DNA of 64,000 nucleotides from Pisolithus tinctorius (GCA_024663395.1 JANFAH010000002.1:5580001-5644000), one strand, 5' to 3'; shown: positions 50,426 to 62,492, counted from the stretch's first letter. A program made the numbers and translations. Notes: generated by a model from the sequence alone, not told the origin.

Positions 50426-51413
50426 ATGTCTGACTACTACTGGCAACCCTCCAAAGCTACGGATACTCAAATGGACTACATCACCCAGGTCTGGTACACG
50501 TTACATCCGGTGCCTGGAAACAGGGCAATTATGGAAATCAAACAAAGCAACCTGAACGACGACGAAATCACTGCATCGCATCGGGCATTTATCCCCATAT
50601 TCTATGGTACTCATGTAACTCTCTTCCTGTGGAGGTACTACCTCCTCATCGAGCTGTACTTGCGATTCGAGAAGAATACTGGCGACAAATACAAGGCATT
50701 CCTACCGACTCTGATCAGCAACATCGTCCATCTGGACAATGTAATCGAATCGCTCATCCGCCCCTGCCTGAATGTCCCCCTGGCCGAGCTACCTGATTAT
50801 CGTTCCAAAAACTTCGATGAATACTTGGTGACAGAGTATCTGATTGGCCGGCACGATCCCCAGTCTGTCAACTACTTCCGAGCTCATTGCCCGACCAATA
50901 TAGAGCGCATTTCAATGGAAGGATTTGGTGAGTTATCCAAGAGTTTCATCGTTATCATACAGTCTGACAGCTTCATTCAGACTGGAAGGCATATTCCGAT
51001 CGTATCCCTGAACCGATGGATGGCGCTGATTACGACTGGGATATCGAACAGCTGCCCTATGATGACTACGAAGAAGTATGGGATGCAGTAGAGGAATGGT
51101 ATGGCCGGAACCCCGATCCACAGTGGAGTGAGTGACATGCCCATGACACGTTCTTTGATTCTGACCTTGTATTCCTAGTATCTAGGTGGGTGAAGTGGGA
51201 GGACGAAAGCATGGAGCAGGGGGAGGAGGAGCAACATTCCCTCCCTTCCACAGCCCAGGCAAGTCGTTTTATGTATCTCCTACGTGTTTCAGTGGCTCAA
51301 TACATTAGGTACAGAAGCGAGGAAGGGGGGACAGCGATGTGGAAGGAGATGAACGGCCAGGAAAGAGGATTGCAAAGCCCATAGCTGATGTTCAGGTGAC
51401 GCAGTCTCGGTGA
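50426..51413 (+). CDS. orphan family protein, type F copy 2
   Basis: Exons 50426-50927, 50981-51127, 51179-51258 and 51315-51413 give 275 codons. The start MSDYYWQ is fixed by the other two copies; an upstream in-frame ATG at 50318 is ignored. Landmarks: LWRYYLLIELYLRF, NIVHLDNVIESLIRP, FDEYLVTEYLIGRHDP, FRAHCPTNIER, YDWDIEQLP, then an acidic tail and KRGRGDSDVEGDERPGKRI. The last intron has a GC-AG border (CAG|GCAAGT ... TACAG|AAGCG), the same as in copy 1. It lacks the long C-terminal extension seen in copy 1. Reading frame intact. Function unknown. Confidence 0.75.
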
Positions 51414-51734
51414 CGATATGCAATATGTATTACATGTACCACATCCATCCAGTCGTTAGAACGTGCAAAACGATTGTTAACATGTTCCAACAAGATCACG
51501 CCAGGGGGAAACGTCACAATGCTACATCCACGACCCAGAACGAAATGTAATGCATTCGACAAAGAAAATACCATACAACAGATACAGCTACTTATTGCGG
51601 GAGTAAAGACTTGCCAGGCTGGGACGGAACCCCACTGGATTCTCTGCAGGATTTGCAGAACTCGAGGCAGCGGGGGCGCCTGAATCTCCATCGCTGCCTC
51701 TTTGCCTCTGCTGTAACATCAATGTATAAATAAG

Positions 51735-52712
51735 CTACAGACACTTGACTGACATCATGCTACTCGCCTGGTTTGAGGGAGGTGGATCAGAGTTCTCCAC
51801 GCCTCCCATGGGAACATCGCCATCCTCGCTCCCAGCTCCAGTTCCTCCTGCCTCATCATCCCCAGCTCCAGTCCCCACATTTCCCTCATCTGCATCGCCT
51901 GTGGATTCCATGCTGGCACCCACCCCATCTATTTCAACCCATGGGACCCATTTAGATACTGCCCATGTAAATGATCAACCGATTGTCAGGGCGTAAGTAG
52001 GAGATCTGACTTACTCCATGCTGGGTCCGGCTTCCGTGAATACCATTCGACTGCTTCAGTCCAACAGAATCGTAAAGTCAGCATCTGGGATATTTTCCAC
52101 ATCCCAATCAGTATCGTTCCCCATAAAACCTTGTAGGGACACGCTCCTTGTAGGCATCCCAGCTCCATTCTGATATACATGTCAGTGAATTGGATTGGAA
52201 TGGAAACCCATAAAAAGCCTCACCAAACTCGTACTTGATTCTCTCGATATTGATGGGGCAACGTGCCCTGAAGTAGTTAACCGAGTCTGGATCGTGCCTG
52301 CCCAACGAGATATTCCGTGCAAAGGTATTCTTCGAAATTGGCCGATCGGAAACCTTCGATATCTTTCCTTTCGATCAACGTGCACGGGCGAATTAAAGCC
52401 TCGAGTACATTGTCCAGGAGGACAATGTTTCTCAAGAGATGTGGACAGGAACTCGGTGTACTTTTTGTAGGGGTTCCTCTTGAAATGGACGTGGAGATCG
52501 ATGAGGAGGTAATACCTCCAGAGCGTATGGATGAGAGCCTTGTAATAGACGGAGGGAATGAAGGTGCGATGTTCCGTTATCTCCTCGTTGAGATTCGTGC
52601 ATGTTATCCGGATCGTACCATCTGCTAGCTCCTCCGATCGATAGTAGATCTGTAGAATGTATTTCATCTGGGTGATCGTGGGGAGCGATCGTTGCCAGTA
52701 GTAGTCAGACAT
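51735..52712 (-). pseudogene. orphan family, type F copy 3, frameshifted
   Basis: Starts MSDYYWQRSLPTITQMKYIL and follows the F family to about 52440. There one extra base shifts the frame; the expected sequence continues in another frame (GRHDPDSVNYFRARCPINIE). At least two more shifts follow, after GERY near 52120 and before CWTEAVEWYSRKPDPAW near 52060. The tail frame (GTGAGDDEAGGTGAGSEDGD) keeps the acidic composition and a CAG|GCGAGT junction. Several independent indels make sequencing error an unlikely explanation. It lies 272 bp downstream of an intact E copy, the same order as E1-F1. Confidence 0.75.
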
Positions 52713-52983
52713 GCTGCGATGGAGGCTTAATCGAATCGATCGAAGTGATCGAAGAGGATCGGCACACCATGCCATATATATTCTAAATAGGACTTCTGGC
52801 ATAGGGTCAGGGTTACTCCTGTCTACGATAACCCGCCTTTGAACGTATCGCATTACCGTATCCACACCACATTCCCGTGTCATCGAAAAATACATATATA
52901 TATAGTGGGGTGGACTGCGAAAATACGGTATATTGAAATGAAAACGCGGCAGGGCACTAAAAGCCATCTACAAAGTTGGGACC

Positions 52984-53876
52984 CTAAACTTCCTCGTCGT
53001 CAGGCAGCACAGGCCCCTTCTTATTCACCCGCTTGAATACTCTGGGCCCCGGCATGTGCCTCTTGAGCGGTTTCACTTCCCCTGCCTCCTCCAAGTGCTC
53101 TTTATACGTGTATCCAACTGCGTCGAAGATAAAAATCGGTGTTGTAAGAAAGGCATGTCTGTGATACTCACAATCGGGATCCTCCTCCACGACGGGATCA
53201 TAAAATTCAACCATAACATCCAGCAGCCTGTGTGCAACGTCCAGAGTCTTGTCCTTCTCCTCCATCTTGAACTGAGTGGCACTTCCATACCAGATCTCGC
53301 CGAGGGTGTCCTCGTGTGCATGCCAGTCTATGTGATATGGCAGTCCATGGACCGGAACGGGATGAGAATCGAGTGGAAAGGCTTACTGATGTCTTCGATG
53401 CTCTGCATGTTGATGTTGTAGTTGTTCTTCCGCCTATACTCCCTGACCATCTCTGGTTCATGACGCTCCACGTGATATTCGATCAGAATGTAATTGTCGA
53501 ATGTAGGGCTGCGCCAGTCGGGCACGCGAGCATCCCTCTTGGTTGATTTGGCTTCCCTGACAATCTGAGTGAAGACCCTGTCCATATAAACGAGGATCAA
53601 GGTTAGATTAGACTTGAGCGGGTCTTGAACCTCGAGCTCCTCCTGGAACTGGAGTACCAGCCTTATCGCCTTTTCTCTCCAGAAGAATGCTTGTAGGTGC
53701 TCATAGTAATGGGCTGGGAGCTGTGCGACCATGTCTCCCGTGTCACCGATGACTTGCGATGTCCAGCTAGATTCGTTCCCTGCAGCCAATCGCACGCTAC
53801 GATCGTTCTCCAGCACGGAATCGATCCTGGACTTGCTAACAGAGCCCAAAGAGGATGGAAAGTACTGGGTGGCCAT
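52984..53876 (-). CDS. orphan family protein, type E copy 2
   Basis: Exons (minus) 53876-53387, 53327-53172 and 53117-52984 give 259 codons with the same intron positions and phases as copy 1. Landmarks: WREKAIRLVLQF, FDNYILIEYHVERHEP, TLGEIWYGSATQF, VEFYDP, GYTYKEHL. The C-terminus is shorter than in copy 1 and ends VLPDDEEV, without the Gly/Lys-rich tail. The frame is intact although its partner F3 is broken. It is divergent from the ATP-grasp-like gene, 140 bp away. Function unknown. Confidence 0.78.
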
Positions 53877-54016
53877 CACGAGTGTAGATCCACCAATCTA
53901 TCGATGATCCTTAGTCTATATGGCCATCGATTGCTTATGTAATCAAGATGCACACCTCGCGAGGCGATTAGAATGTGTACTGTACCATATACCTACACTG
54001 AGACACGAAGATAATC
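53877..54016. promoter_or_regulatory. 140-bp bidirectional promoter region
   Basis: Lies between the divergent start codons of E copy 2 (-) and the ATP-grasp-like gene (+). No clear motif. Inferred from spacing. Confidence 0.4.
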
Positions 54017-56203
54017 ATGCCAAAGGCTCAAAAACAGCATGTCGCAATGGCAGGCTATGAAGTCTGCATTCATACCTGTAATGGCGCGGTATGTCAATCT
54101 GGCGGCCGGGGTGTTTGGAAGAAGGAAGGGGGATCGTGCCTGCGGCATGCCAAAGCGCACAATTCACACTTAAATTGCATGGATACATGTCCAGGATATA
54201 TCGCGCTTTCAAATAATAATGTCGGGCGATCTGGAAAAGCGCGAGAAGCTACCCGGAGAGAGCTTATCGATCATCTCTCCTTATTCGAATCTGCAGGGGA
54301 GCTCAGGAGACTTGGGCTACCCCTGGATCCTGGGATGGAATCATTATTTCTGTGAGTGGCCCGATATCTGGAGAGTTCAGCACAGCAACTAAAAATCCTC
54401 AGACCAACATCCACTGCGGGTGATGAGGACATAGTGATGGAAGATGGGGAAACTTTGCCACCAGGATGGAACTGATCCTGGTCCGTCCATCCACATGTCA
54501 ACATACTCTGCGTCGAGGTCCACATCCGGATCGCCAGCATCATGTGCAGGTGCAGGTCCATCCAGGCTAAGTACATTTACCCATAATAGTGGCCCATATT
54601 GGCCTTCTAGGCCTTCATCATCTGCTGGGCGATCGGCGGCGATCTCAAGATCTCCATCAGCAATGGGAGAAATAGAGAGCCATATTTCTAGCTCTCCATC
54701 AGCATTCTCGTTCACATCGCCATACCCATTTCATTCGCAGGGGTCTACAGTCGAAAGATACACCACTCGATATCCTCTACATCCCAGACCCAAGCCGCGA
54801 GGTGAAATCCAAGAACGAGGCAAAGGAAGATCTAGGATGGGCGACCCGCTGTATAAAACCTCACCAATATGAGGTTATCAAGGAGCTCGGAAAATTCGTA
54901 TACAAACTATCGGAAAGCAGAGACGGCGTGAAGGTGGTGGTCAGTGAATGGGTAGGCCCCCTTTTCACCCACAGGTACAGTTCGGTCTGCTGATGCATGC
55001 ATCGCAGCTTTGGTTGGCAATGAACATGGAGGAGTACAACGACGGTAATGCATTCAAGCTGAAGTACATGAAGTGGGCAGACTTCAAGGCCGTCGTACTC
55101 GATCCGATCAGCCAGCAATCTAAATGGAATGAGCTCGTACGGATGGACTGTATAATCGGAGGCATCGACTACACGATCGATTTCCGGTGAGTGATGAAAT
55201 TACAATTGCACCCTGGAGGCATGGTTCCGATATGGCCTTCAGATGCAAAGGAAACCCGTATGGCCTCGACGAGATGGAACTGCGCACATACGAAAATCAC
55301 TTCGCACTTCTCAGCCGTCAAGTACAGTTTTGGCCCCCACCAGATCAGGTTCGGACTGCTGCAGTCAAGTGGGAGACCCTGGCACACCTGCAGGCGATTG
55401 CAGCTATCCACAGATGGGAGGTACCGAAAATGCATATTATTAGCGATGGGGACCCTATCGACGATGCCTACGTCCTGAAGCGGAGTCACAGCGACTGCGG
55501 CAAACATGTGATACTTCCAACCGCCCCGAACACAAGCCGCACCTGGGCTCATCTCAAGAATAACACGAACGAGGACTCGGACGAGGTATGGATCGCCCAA
55601 CAATATATCCCAAGCTTGGTGTTTCTTGGGGAGTGGCGGGTAATCATAGTCGGAGGGCAGATCATGTCCGTCACACATACACATCGGTTAAACAATGGCG
55701 GCTGGTCTGGAATCCCGGTCACAAGTTTCCTTTCATTGGAGGAGGCGGGCAAAATATGGTATGATGCACTCTTGTCATGCTTATTGTACTTAGAACTGGA
55801 TCTCGCCAACAGGAAGGATGAGTCGCTAAGCATCGCTGAACGGAGGAAGAGGATCGTGAATCCGCAAAGGGGAGATATCGAAACAAGACAGAGAGCGATG
55901 GACGAGTTCAACAACTTCGTGCTAAAAGCCTGGGGAGAACTAGTCGCACGAGAAACGAGGGTCGGTGGCGCACGACCTTCCATGTCATTGTTTTGTCGAA
56001 TGGATATCGGTATCATGGCCCCAGATGGGATGAGCCCAAAGCTACGGCTGGGATACTTTGTCAACGAGGTGGAACGTACTCCGACGACGAGCTTCTGGCT
56101 ATTCTGGAACATAAACAACACCGGAGGAATCATGGCGGACACATTCACAAAGCTGTTCGAGAAATGGGTCAGATCAATCACTAATGTATACTGCATAGCA
56201 TAA
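54017..56203 (+). CDS. ATP-grasp-like protein with N-terminal Cys/His region
   Basis: Exon 1 (54017-54351) encodes a Cys/His-rich region (CIHTCNGAVCQSGGRG, CLRHAKAHNSHLNCMDTCPG). A Ser/Pro-rich linker follows, where exon limits between 54.35 and 54.98 kb are uncertain. The exon ending at 55188 joins the last exon (55247-56203) in frame (TIDFR|CKGNPYG). The last part has an ATP-grasp pattern: YVLKRSHSDCGKHV, WIAQQYIPSLVFLGEWRVII, GGQIMSVTHTHR, and the late metal-site-like RMDIGIMAPD and YFVNEVERTP. ATP-grasp enzymes ligate a carboxylate to an amine or thiol using ATP; the substrate here is unknown. It may join peptides or modify a protein in this gene neighbourhood. Divergent from E copy 2. 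Confidence 0.65.
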
Positions 56204-56359
56204 CCCCCCATATACGATGACATATATGGCGCCGTTTAATATTTGGAAGATACCCATATGCTCGTAACGACGGGAAGACATCAGTACTATATGGAAAACA
56301 CTGAGAGGTTAACAACAGCTTCTTCGTGCATGTACACAATATTTTATAGACTCTCATAG

Positions 56360-59165
56360 TATACTATGTTGTGTAGAATACATGGTACACGACTTCAGCA
56401 ACATGTGAGTGTATGCAGCATGGCTGACCACCCCGCTAAGAGATGATGCTGGACCACTTGGAATGGTGTTCGTCCTCCTGAATCCATTTACATTGACCTT
56501 ATAGAGTCGTCTCAAGGTCCATCCACTATGGCAAACATCGACGAACATCGACGAACACCAGCAAACACCAGCGAAAATTGATCCAGCGCCATGGCCCCTA
56601 TCCAAATTGACCGTGACAGCCTGTTACTCGTTGTGGAGCAGATGGAACGTCATTCACAGCCTCTGGTAGGTCGATCGACTTTCATGTAATACAAATAAAT
56701 TACATCGGATATTCTATCAGTGTGCCCACCCGACCACCCCTGCTGAGACCATGCTGCACCACTTGCAACAGTGTTCGTACCATGGAAACCTCTTTCCCCA
56801 CGCTCAGGTAGATAGGTACAGGTCCGTACAACATGGGGAACCACAGCAAACACAGACAAACACCAGCGAACATCAACCCCTTACCAAAGCCCCTATCCAG
56901 ACCGTGTCCGAATGCTGGGAGACCCTTGGAACTGGTTCAAGCACATTGATCATCATTCCCAGATTCTTGCATTTCTATATTACTGCACGTATTAGAATGA
57001 AATAGATAATCTACATCAGATAGTATACCAGTATGCCCACCGGGCCACCCTGCCTCGGAGCATGCTAGCCCACTTGGAATGGTGTTCGTCCATACGGTAC
57101 CACTTGCCTTGGCCTTGTAGTACCATGTCCGGGTCCGTACACCATGACAAACACCGACGAACACAGGCGAACACTTGCGAACATCGGACCAGCAAGGATG
57201 GCCCTTAGTAACATACTGGAGCACCTGGTGACTTGTTTGGAACGCATTAATCATCTTCCCCAGACTCCCCTAGGTCGATTGCATGTCTGGTAATACAAAT
57301 AAAATACATCGGATAACATATCAGTGTTCCCGTCTGACCACTCTCCCTCGTGGCATGCTGGACCATTTGAAGTGGTGTTCATCCCCCCTAGATCAATCGC
57401 AATTGACCTTGTTAGGACATTTACAGGTCTGTAGAGCATGACGAACACCAACGAACACCAGCAAACGCCAACGAACATCACTCCAGAACTGAAGCCCCTG
57501 TCCACATTGACTGGGACACCCTGTGACTTGTTTGGAACGCATTAATCATTTTTCCCCGATTCTCCTAGGTCTATTGCACGTCTGGTAATACAACTAAAAT
57601 ACATCTTATAACATTCCCATGTCCCAATCTGACCACTCCCCCTCAGAGCATGCCGGGCTGCTTGAAGTGGTGTTCGTCCCCCCTAGGACCACCTCAATCG
57701 ACCTTGTTTGGGCATTCAGATGTCCGTACAGCAGGACGAACACCAACGAACACCAGCGAACACCGACGAACACTGACGAACACCAACTAACATCATTGCA
57801 GAACCAAAGCCCCTGTCCACATCGACTGGGACACCCTACGACTTGTTTCGAGTGCACTAACCATCTTTCCCTGACTCTCCTAGGTCTATCGCATGTCTGG
57901 TAATACAACTAAAATACATCGTATAACATACCAATGTTCCTGTCTGACCACTCCCCCTCGTGGCACGCTGGACCACTTGAAGTGGTGTTCGTCCCCCCTC
58001 GGACCACCTCAATCGACCTTGTTTGGACATTCACATGTCCGTACAGCAGGACGAACACCAACGAACACCAGCGAACACCGACGAACACTGACGAACACCA
58101 ACTAACATCGTTGCAGAACCAAAGCCCCTGTCCACATTGACTGGGACACCCTACGACTTGTTTCGAGTGCACTAACCATCTTTCCCTGACTCTCCTAGGT
58201 CTATCGCATGTCTGGTAATACAACTAAAATACATCATATAACATACCAATGTTCCTGTCTGACCACTCCCCCTCGTGGCACGCTGGACCACTTGAAGTGG
58301 TGTTCGTCCCCCCTCGGACCACCTCAATCGACCTTGTTTGGACATTCACAGGTCCGTACAGCAGGACGAACACCAACGAACACCAGCAAACACCGACGAA
58401 CACTGATGAACACCAACTAACATCGTTCCAGAACCAAAGCCCCTGTCCACATTGACTGGGACACCCCGAGACCTGTTTCGAGTGCACTAACCATCTTTCC
58501 CTGACTCTCCTAGGTCTATCGCAAGTCTTGTAATACAAATAAAATACATAGTATAACATAGCAATGTTCCCATCTGACCACTCCCCCTCGGGTCATGCTG
58601 GACCGCTTAAAGTGGTGTTCGTCCCCACTAGGACCACCTCAATCGACCTTATTTTGACATTAACAGGTCCGTACAGCAGGACGAACACTGACGAACACTG
58701 ACGAACACCAATAAACATTGGTCTGTAACCAAAGCCCCTGTCCACATTGACTGGGACACCCCGAGACCTGTTTCGAGTGTGCTAACCATCTTTCCCCAAC
58801 TCTCCTAGGTCTATTGCATGTCTTGTAATACAAATAAAATATATAGTATAACATACCAATGTTCCCATCTGACCACTCCCCCACTCCCCCTCGGGGCATG
58901 CTGGATCGCTTGAAGTGGTGTTCGTCCCCCCTAGGACCACTTCAATCAACCTTCTTTTGACATTCACAGGTCCGTACAGCAGGACGAACACCGACGAACA
59001 CCGACGAACACTGACGAACACCAACTAACATCGTTCCAGAACTGAAGCCCCTGTCCACATTGACTGGGACACCATGAGACCTGTTTCGAGTGCACTGATG
59101 ATCTTTCCTTGACTCTCCTAGGTCTATTTCATGTCTGGTAATACAACTAAAATGCATCAGATAAT
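56360..59165. repeat. ~315-bp satellite array
   Basis: About nine units, most regular from 57.2 to 59.1 kb with a period near 315 bp. Each unit has TCTGGTAATACAACTAAAAT, TCTGACCACTCCCCCTCG, GTGGTGTTCGTCCCCCC, then GGTCCGTACAGCAGGACGAA followed by 12-bp subrepeats ACGAACACCAGC, and CCCCTGTCCACATTGACTGG. Because 315 is divisible by three, long repetitive ORFs appear on both strands; none is a gene. Confidence 0.9.
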
Positions 59166-59178
59166 ATACCTAACTATG

Positions 59179-60742
59179 CTATGCAGATTTGTATTTTTCG
59201 AAGATGTCGAAGAGTTCGCATACCGATCCACGATCCCACCATGAACCCGTCTCCAGTTCCCTTTCGGCATCCGTTACCTGAAGGGCCTTCTTGAGATGCA
59301 AGATTATTTTCTTCGCCGCTTCCGATTCATTGGCTATCTCTTTCCTCATGTTATCCCTCTCATCCATGGCAGGCATATGATCTGCATCTTCTGCCGACTT
59401 GTACTTTCCTTTCTTGCTCTCTATCAGTGAAATCATGGCCAGCAATGGCCTGCGGTAAAATGTCCCTGGTGGAGGGAAATCTTTGCTGGGAACATGTATT
59501 TTATAGATAGTGACATATGACATACTCGTTCTGTCCTTCGCCATCAGTTGGAAGGGCCAGTACCATCCATACGATGATGCGATGTATCGCTGGATGCACT
59601 GCGTTAGTGCCTGCCAGCCCGCGCACGGTCCGTTCGCCTTCAGGGACCTTTGAGCAGTCAGTAATTGATTGCGATCTCCGTGAGATGCATGGTAGAATAT
59701 GAAAGGAAATGACCCCCGGATGTGAGGCCATTCTGTGGAGTGTACACCATGTGGTTAGCCCCGGGAGGCTGAATCCTGTTCCGGTGTCATTAATCATAAG
59801 AGCGCACTCGGGAATTGGGAATAAAAATCATACAGAGTATCTCCATGTTGAAGATGAACGGTCCCGAGAGGATACTTGCGGAACTTAAGATTGACGTTGT
59901 CAGCAAAAATATCGTCCCAGGCCTTGAATAGATTCTCTCTGCTTGCATCCTGACTTCCAGGGGTGTCGAAATAACCCCATATCTTGCTGCCGGACTGTAC
60001 AGTGATGTATGTGCATAGCCCCGCCGCATCATGGTGAGGGTACGTGACAAAACCCCCATGCGTCAGTAGATCCCATCCACGAAGTCGTTCGACATCCCCC
60101 AGGACCGCCTGCACGCCATAATATGATTTTCCCACGTTCTTACCAGAATGGGGGAGATGAACATCGTTCATGGTCATGGTCTTTGCGTTTACATTGTCGG
60201 ATAGTTGCCTGGTGCATTCTTCAGCATCCAAAGAATCTTAATACGAGTTCCAAGCGATGACATACCTGAGGAATATGGGAACCTCAGGCTGGGTATTTGG
60301 AAAGTCGAGGAGGTTCATGCATGTATTTTCATCGTCTGCAAGCTCGATGAATTTTACTCCGCTGAGCACTTCAAAAACTTTGCTCATGTCTGGCCCCCCC
60401 TTTGCCTCCTGCTGCTCTGCACGCTTTAATGCATCTAATTACCTTTAGCGATATGAATTTTAGCGATACGATGATATCCATACCTTGAACGACGACTTCC
60501 TGTGATATCGTCGGGCGGAAGAAGCGAATGTCTTCACAAGTGAAGTCAAGGGGTGGATTATTCGGCTTCCATCCCCTGACCAACACTGCACATCCCCTCG
60601 ACAGTGAATCGCTGATGTTGGCGATTAGCTGTGCGAGTGAGCCCTTGTCCCCATCATACTTCAGCTCCACTAGCATCGTCCTGTCCATGTCCATACTGGT
60701 ATTCAGTGGCGGATGCGGCCTTGGACATGTACTCGACCGCAT
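59179..60742 (-). pseudogene. JmjC-type Fe(II)/2-oxoglutarate dioxygenase, frameshifted
   Basis: Exons (minus) 60742-60484, 60434-60266, 60208-59834, 59775-59526 and 59485-59179. The JmjC core is clear: GGFVTYPHHDAAGLCTYI (His and Asp iron ligands), GSKIWGYFD, and IQPPGANHMVYTPQNG with the distal His. After MHLTEIAINY the frame meets TGA, while the family sequence goes on one frame over (SKVPEGERTVRGLAGTNAV). One extra base near 59664 explains this, and removing it also restores the phase of the following intron. The last exon ends FDIFEKYKSA. It could be a real pseudogene or a single-base assembly error. JmjC proteins of this type are common in agaricomycetes; the substrate (histone, RNA or protein) is unknown. 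Confidence 0.78.
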
Positions 60743-60908
60743 CACAGTCCTATGGTCGTCATTTATCAGCTCCTAGATTCGAAGTTTCTGTCAAATTTAC
60801 ATACCACTTTACTGAACCATGGAGCATATGTTCTTATATTCAAAGATTCCCAATCAATCACCTTCGTATCCTGACGGGCAGGTGATTTGATCGAGGAAAG
60901 GAACCCGC

Positions 60909-61843
60909 TCAGCGATGGGTTTCGGCATCTTCAGCTGTAAATACGATCAGGACCTTGAAGAATAGGAAAGAAATCGGAGTGCTTACTCCTCTGTCTTTTT
61001 TTCTCGTTCGTGGTGCAGTGACCCTCTGGTTTCAACACCTCCTTTCCTTTACCCTTTCTGCTTGCTGACGTGGATGCAATCGGGGCACCCTTGACTTCCT
61101 CATCGTCCAATTTCCTCGATCCAGTCCCACCTACATCTCTTGCCTTTCTCTTCCGCAATCGGCTACCAGCTTCTTGCATAGGGACTGTAGCCTCTGCAGG
61201 TGGCTTTCGAGCCCCGCCAATGACACCTTCGCCCTGCTTCTCCAAATCCTGTCATCATCAGCATGTATCCTCAGAGTTTTGTAGATCGCACACATACCTG
61301 GGATTTGGATTTGGGATCAGAAAATTGCATCCCCACGAGCCGCAGGATGTCAGCATTCGTTGGGGGGTGTTGGAATCCGATTCGGCGAAGTTCCACTTCC
61401 ATGGATGTGAGGTAGTGGGGATAGGATGTATCATTAGCCAGCAGCCGGATCCCATTGATGGGGCAAGGTGCAACCATGCATTCATCTCCTGCAACAGTAA
61501 GATGAAGAGCGTCTTTGGGATCCCATCGAACCCAACCACTTCTACCAAAGATATACATATCGTTTGGAGCTAAGTAAATAGTACCCTGACGTTCCCTCAT
61601 GCCACCAGCATGTGGAATCGCGCTGGAACCTTTGACCAAGCGGAAACTGACGGGAAACATTTTCACCGGGTAGATTGGCTGGATCGTGGAAGCCTGAAAC
61701 TGCGATGATGCCATTTCGAGTAGGATGCGAGCGGTCTGTCGTGGTGGAGGTGAGCGATAGTGCAATCGAAGGGTCAGATCAAACTTTGATTTGTGACCTG
61801 CCGAATATGGAACACGTGTGCTACACATCGATAATGATACCAT
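60909..61843 (-). CDS. unrecognised protein with basic nuclear-like tail
   Basis: Exons (minus) 61843-61298, 61248-60987 and 60934-60909 give 277 codons with consistent phases. The N-terminal ~180 residues are mixed and folded-looking (MYIFGRSGWVRWDPKDALHL, YLTSMEVELRRIGF). The C-terminal ~90 are Lys/Arg/Glu-rich with SRLRKRKARD and KGKGKE, like nuclear localisation signals. No domain recognised. It is upstream of, and on the same strand as, the JmjC gene, 167 bp away, and both sit between copies of the 315-bp satellite. Confidence 0.55.
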
Positions 61844-61919
61844 GAGCTACGCCATAAATGTTACTAATGTCATGGATAGGTAGGTAGGACAACTCGTATT
61901 CACATTGGGTGATTGGCCC

Positions 61920-62480
61920 AGTGATCTAATAGTCTGATAGAGGCTATGGCTATGTGGACCCACCCCCCTCGCTCTCTCCGATAAGTAATCTGGACCACTT
62001 TAAATGGTGTTCATCACCCTTCATCACCCTTACATCATTCCCATTGACCTTATAGGGATGTTTCCAGGTCCATACAACATGTCGAACACTGCCGAACACG
62101 GGTGAACACCTGTGAACATCAGTCCAGCACTGAAGCCCCTGTCCACATTGACTTGGCCAGCCTGCGACTTGTCTCGAGTCCACAAATCATCTCTCCCAGA
62201 CTCCAATAGGTCCGTTCCATTGCATAGAATACAAAAGAACTGTATCGGACGATATACAAGTGCACCCTCCTGACCACCTTCTCTCCGAAGATGCTGGATG
62301 CTGGACCACTTAGAATGGGGGTTCGTCCCTTAGACCCCATTTCCATTGACCTTGTAGAGAGACGTTTCTAGGTCCATACAACATTACGAACACTGACAAA
62401 CATGGGGGAACACCCGCGAACATCAGTGCAGCACTGAAGCCCTTGTCCACACCGACTGGGCCACCTTTGCAAGACCACAC
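61920..62480. repeat. ~315-bp satellite, two diverged units
   Basis: Two units related to the array at 56.4-59.2 kb in the same orientation: GGACCACTTTAAATGGTGTT, CATACAACATGTCGAACACT, CCCCTGTCCACATTGACTTG, then a second set from ~62290. They close the right side of the JmjC/orphan pair. Confidence 0.8.
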
Positions 62481-62492
62481 GAGATAATATAC

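Noticed and set aside
57606..59157. Repetitive ORFs of 70-110 codons on both strands
   Set aside because: They arise because the satellite period (~315 bp) is a multiple of three.
60880..60927. Separate gene start at an ATG encoding MPKPIAERVPFL
   Set aside because: The frame closes quickly and the same sequence is better explained as the last exon of the upstream orphan gene in another frame.
23457..62480. KDZ, Plavaka or DDE transposase in the repeat region
   Set aside because: I looked for such catalytic patterns in the large frames and recognised none; absence is not proven without profile searches.
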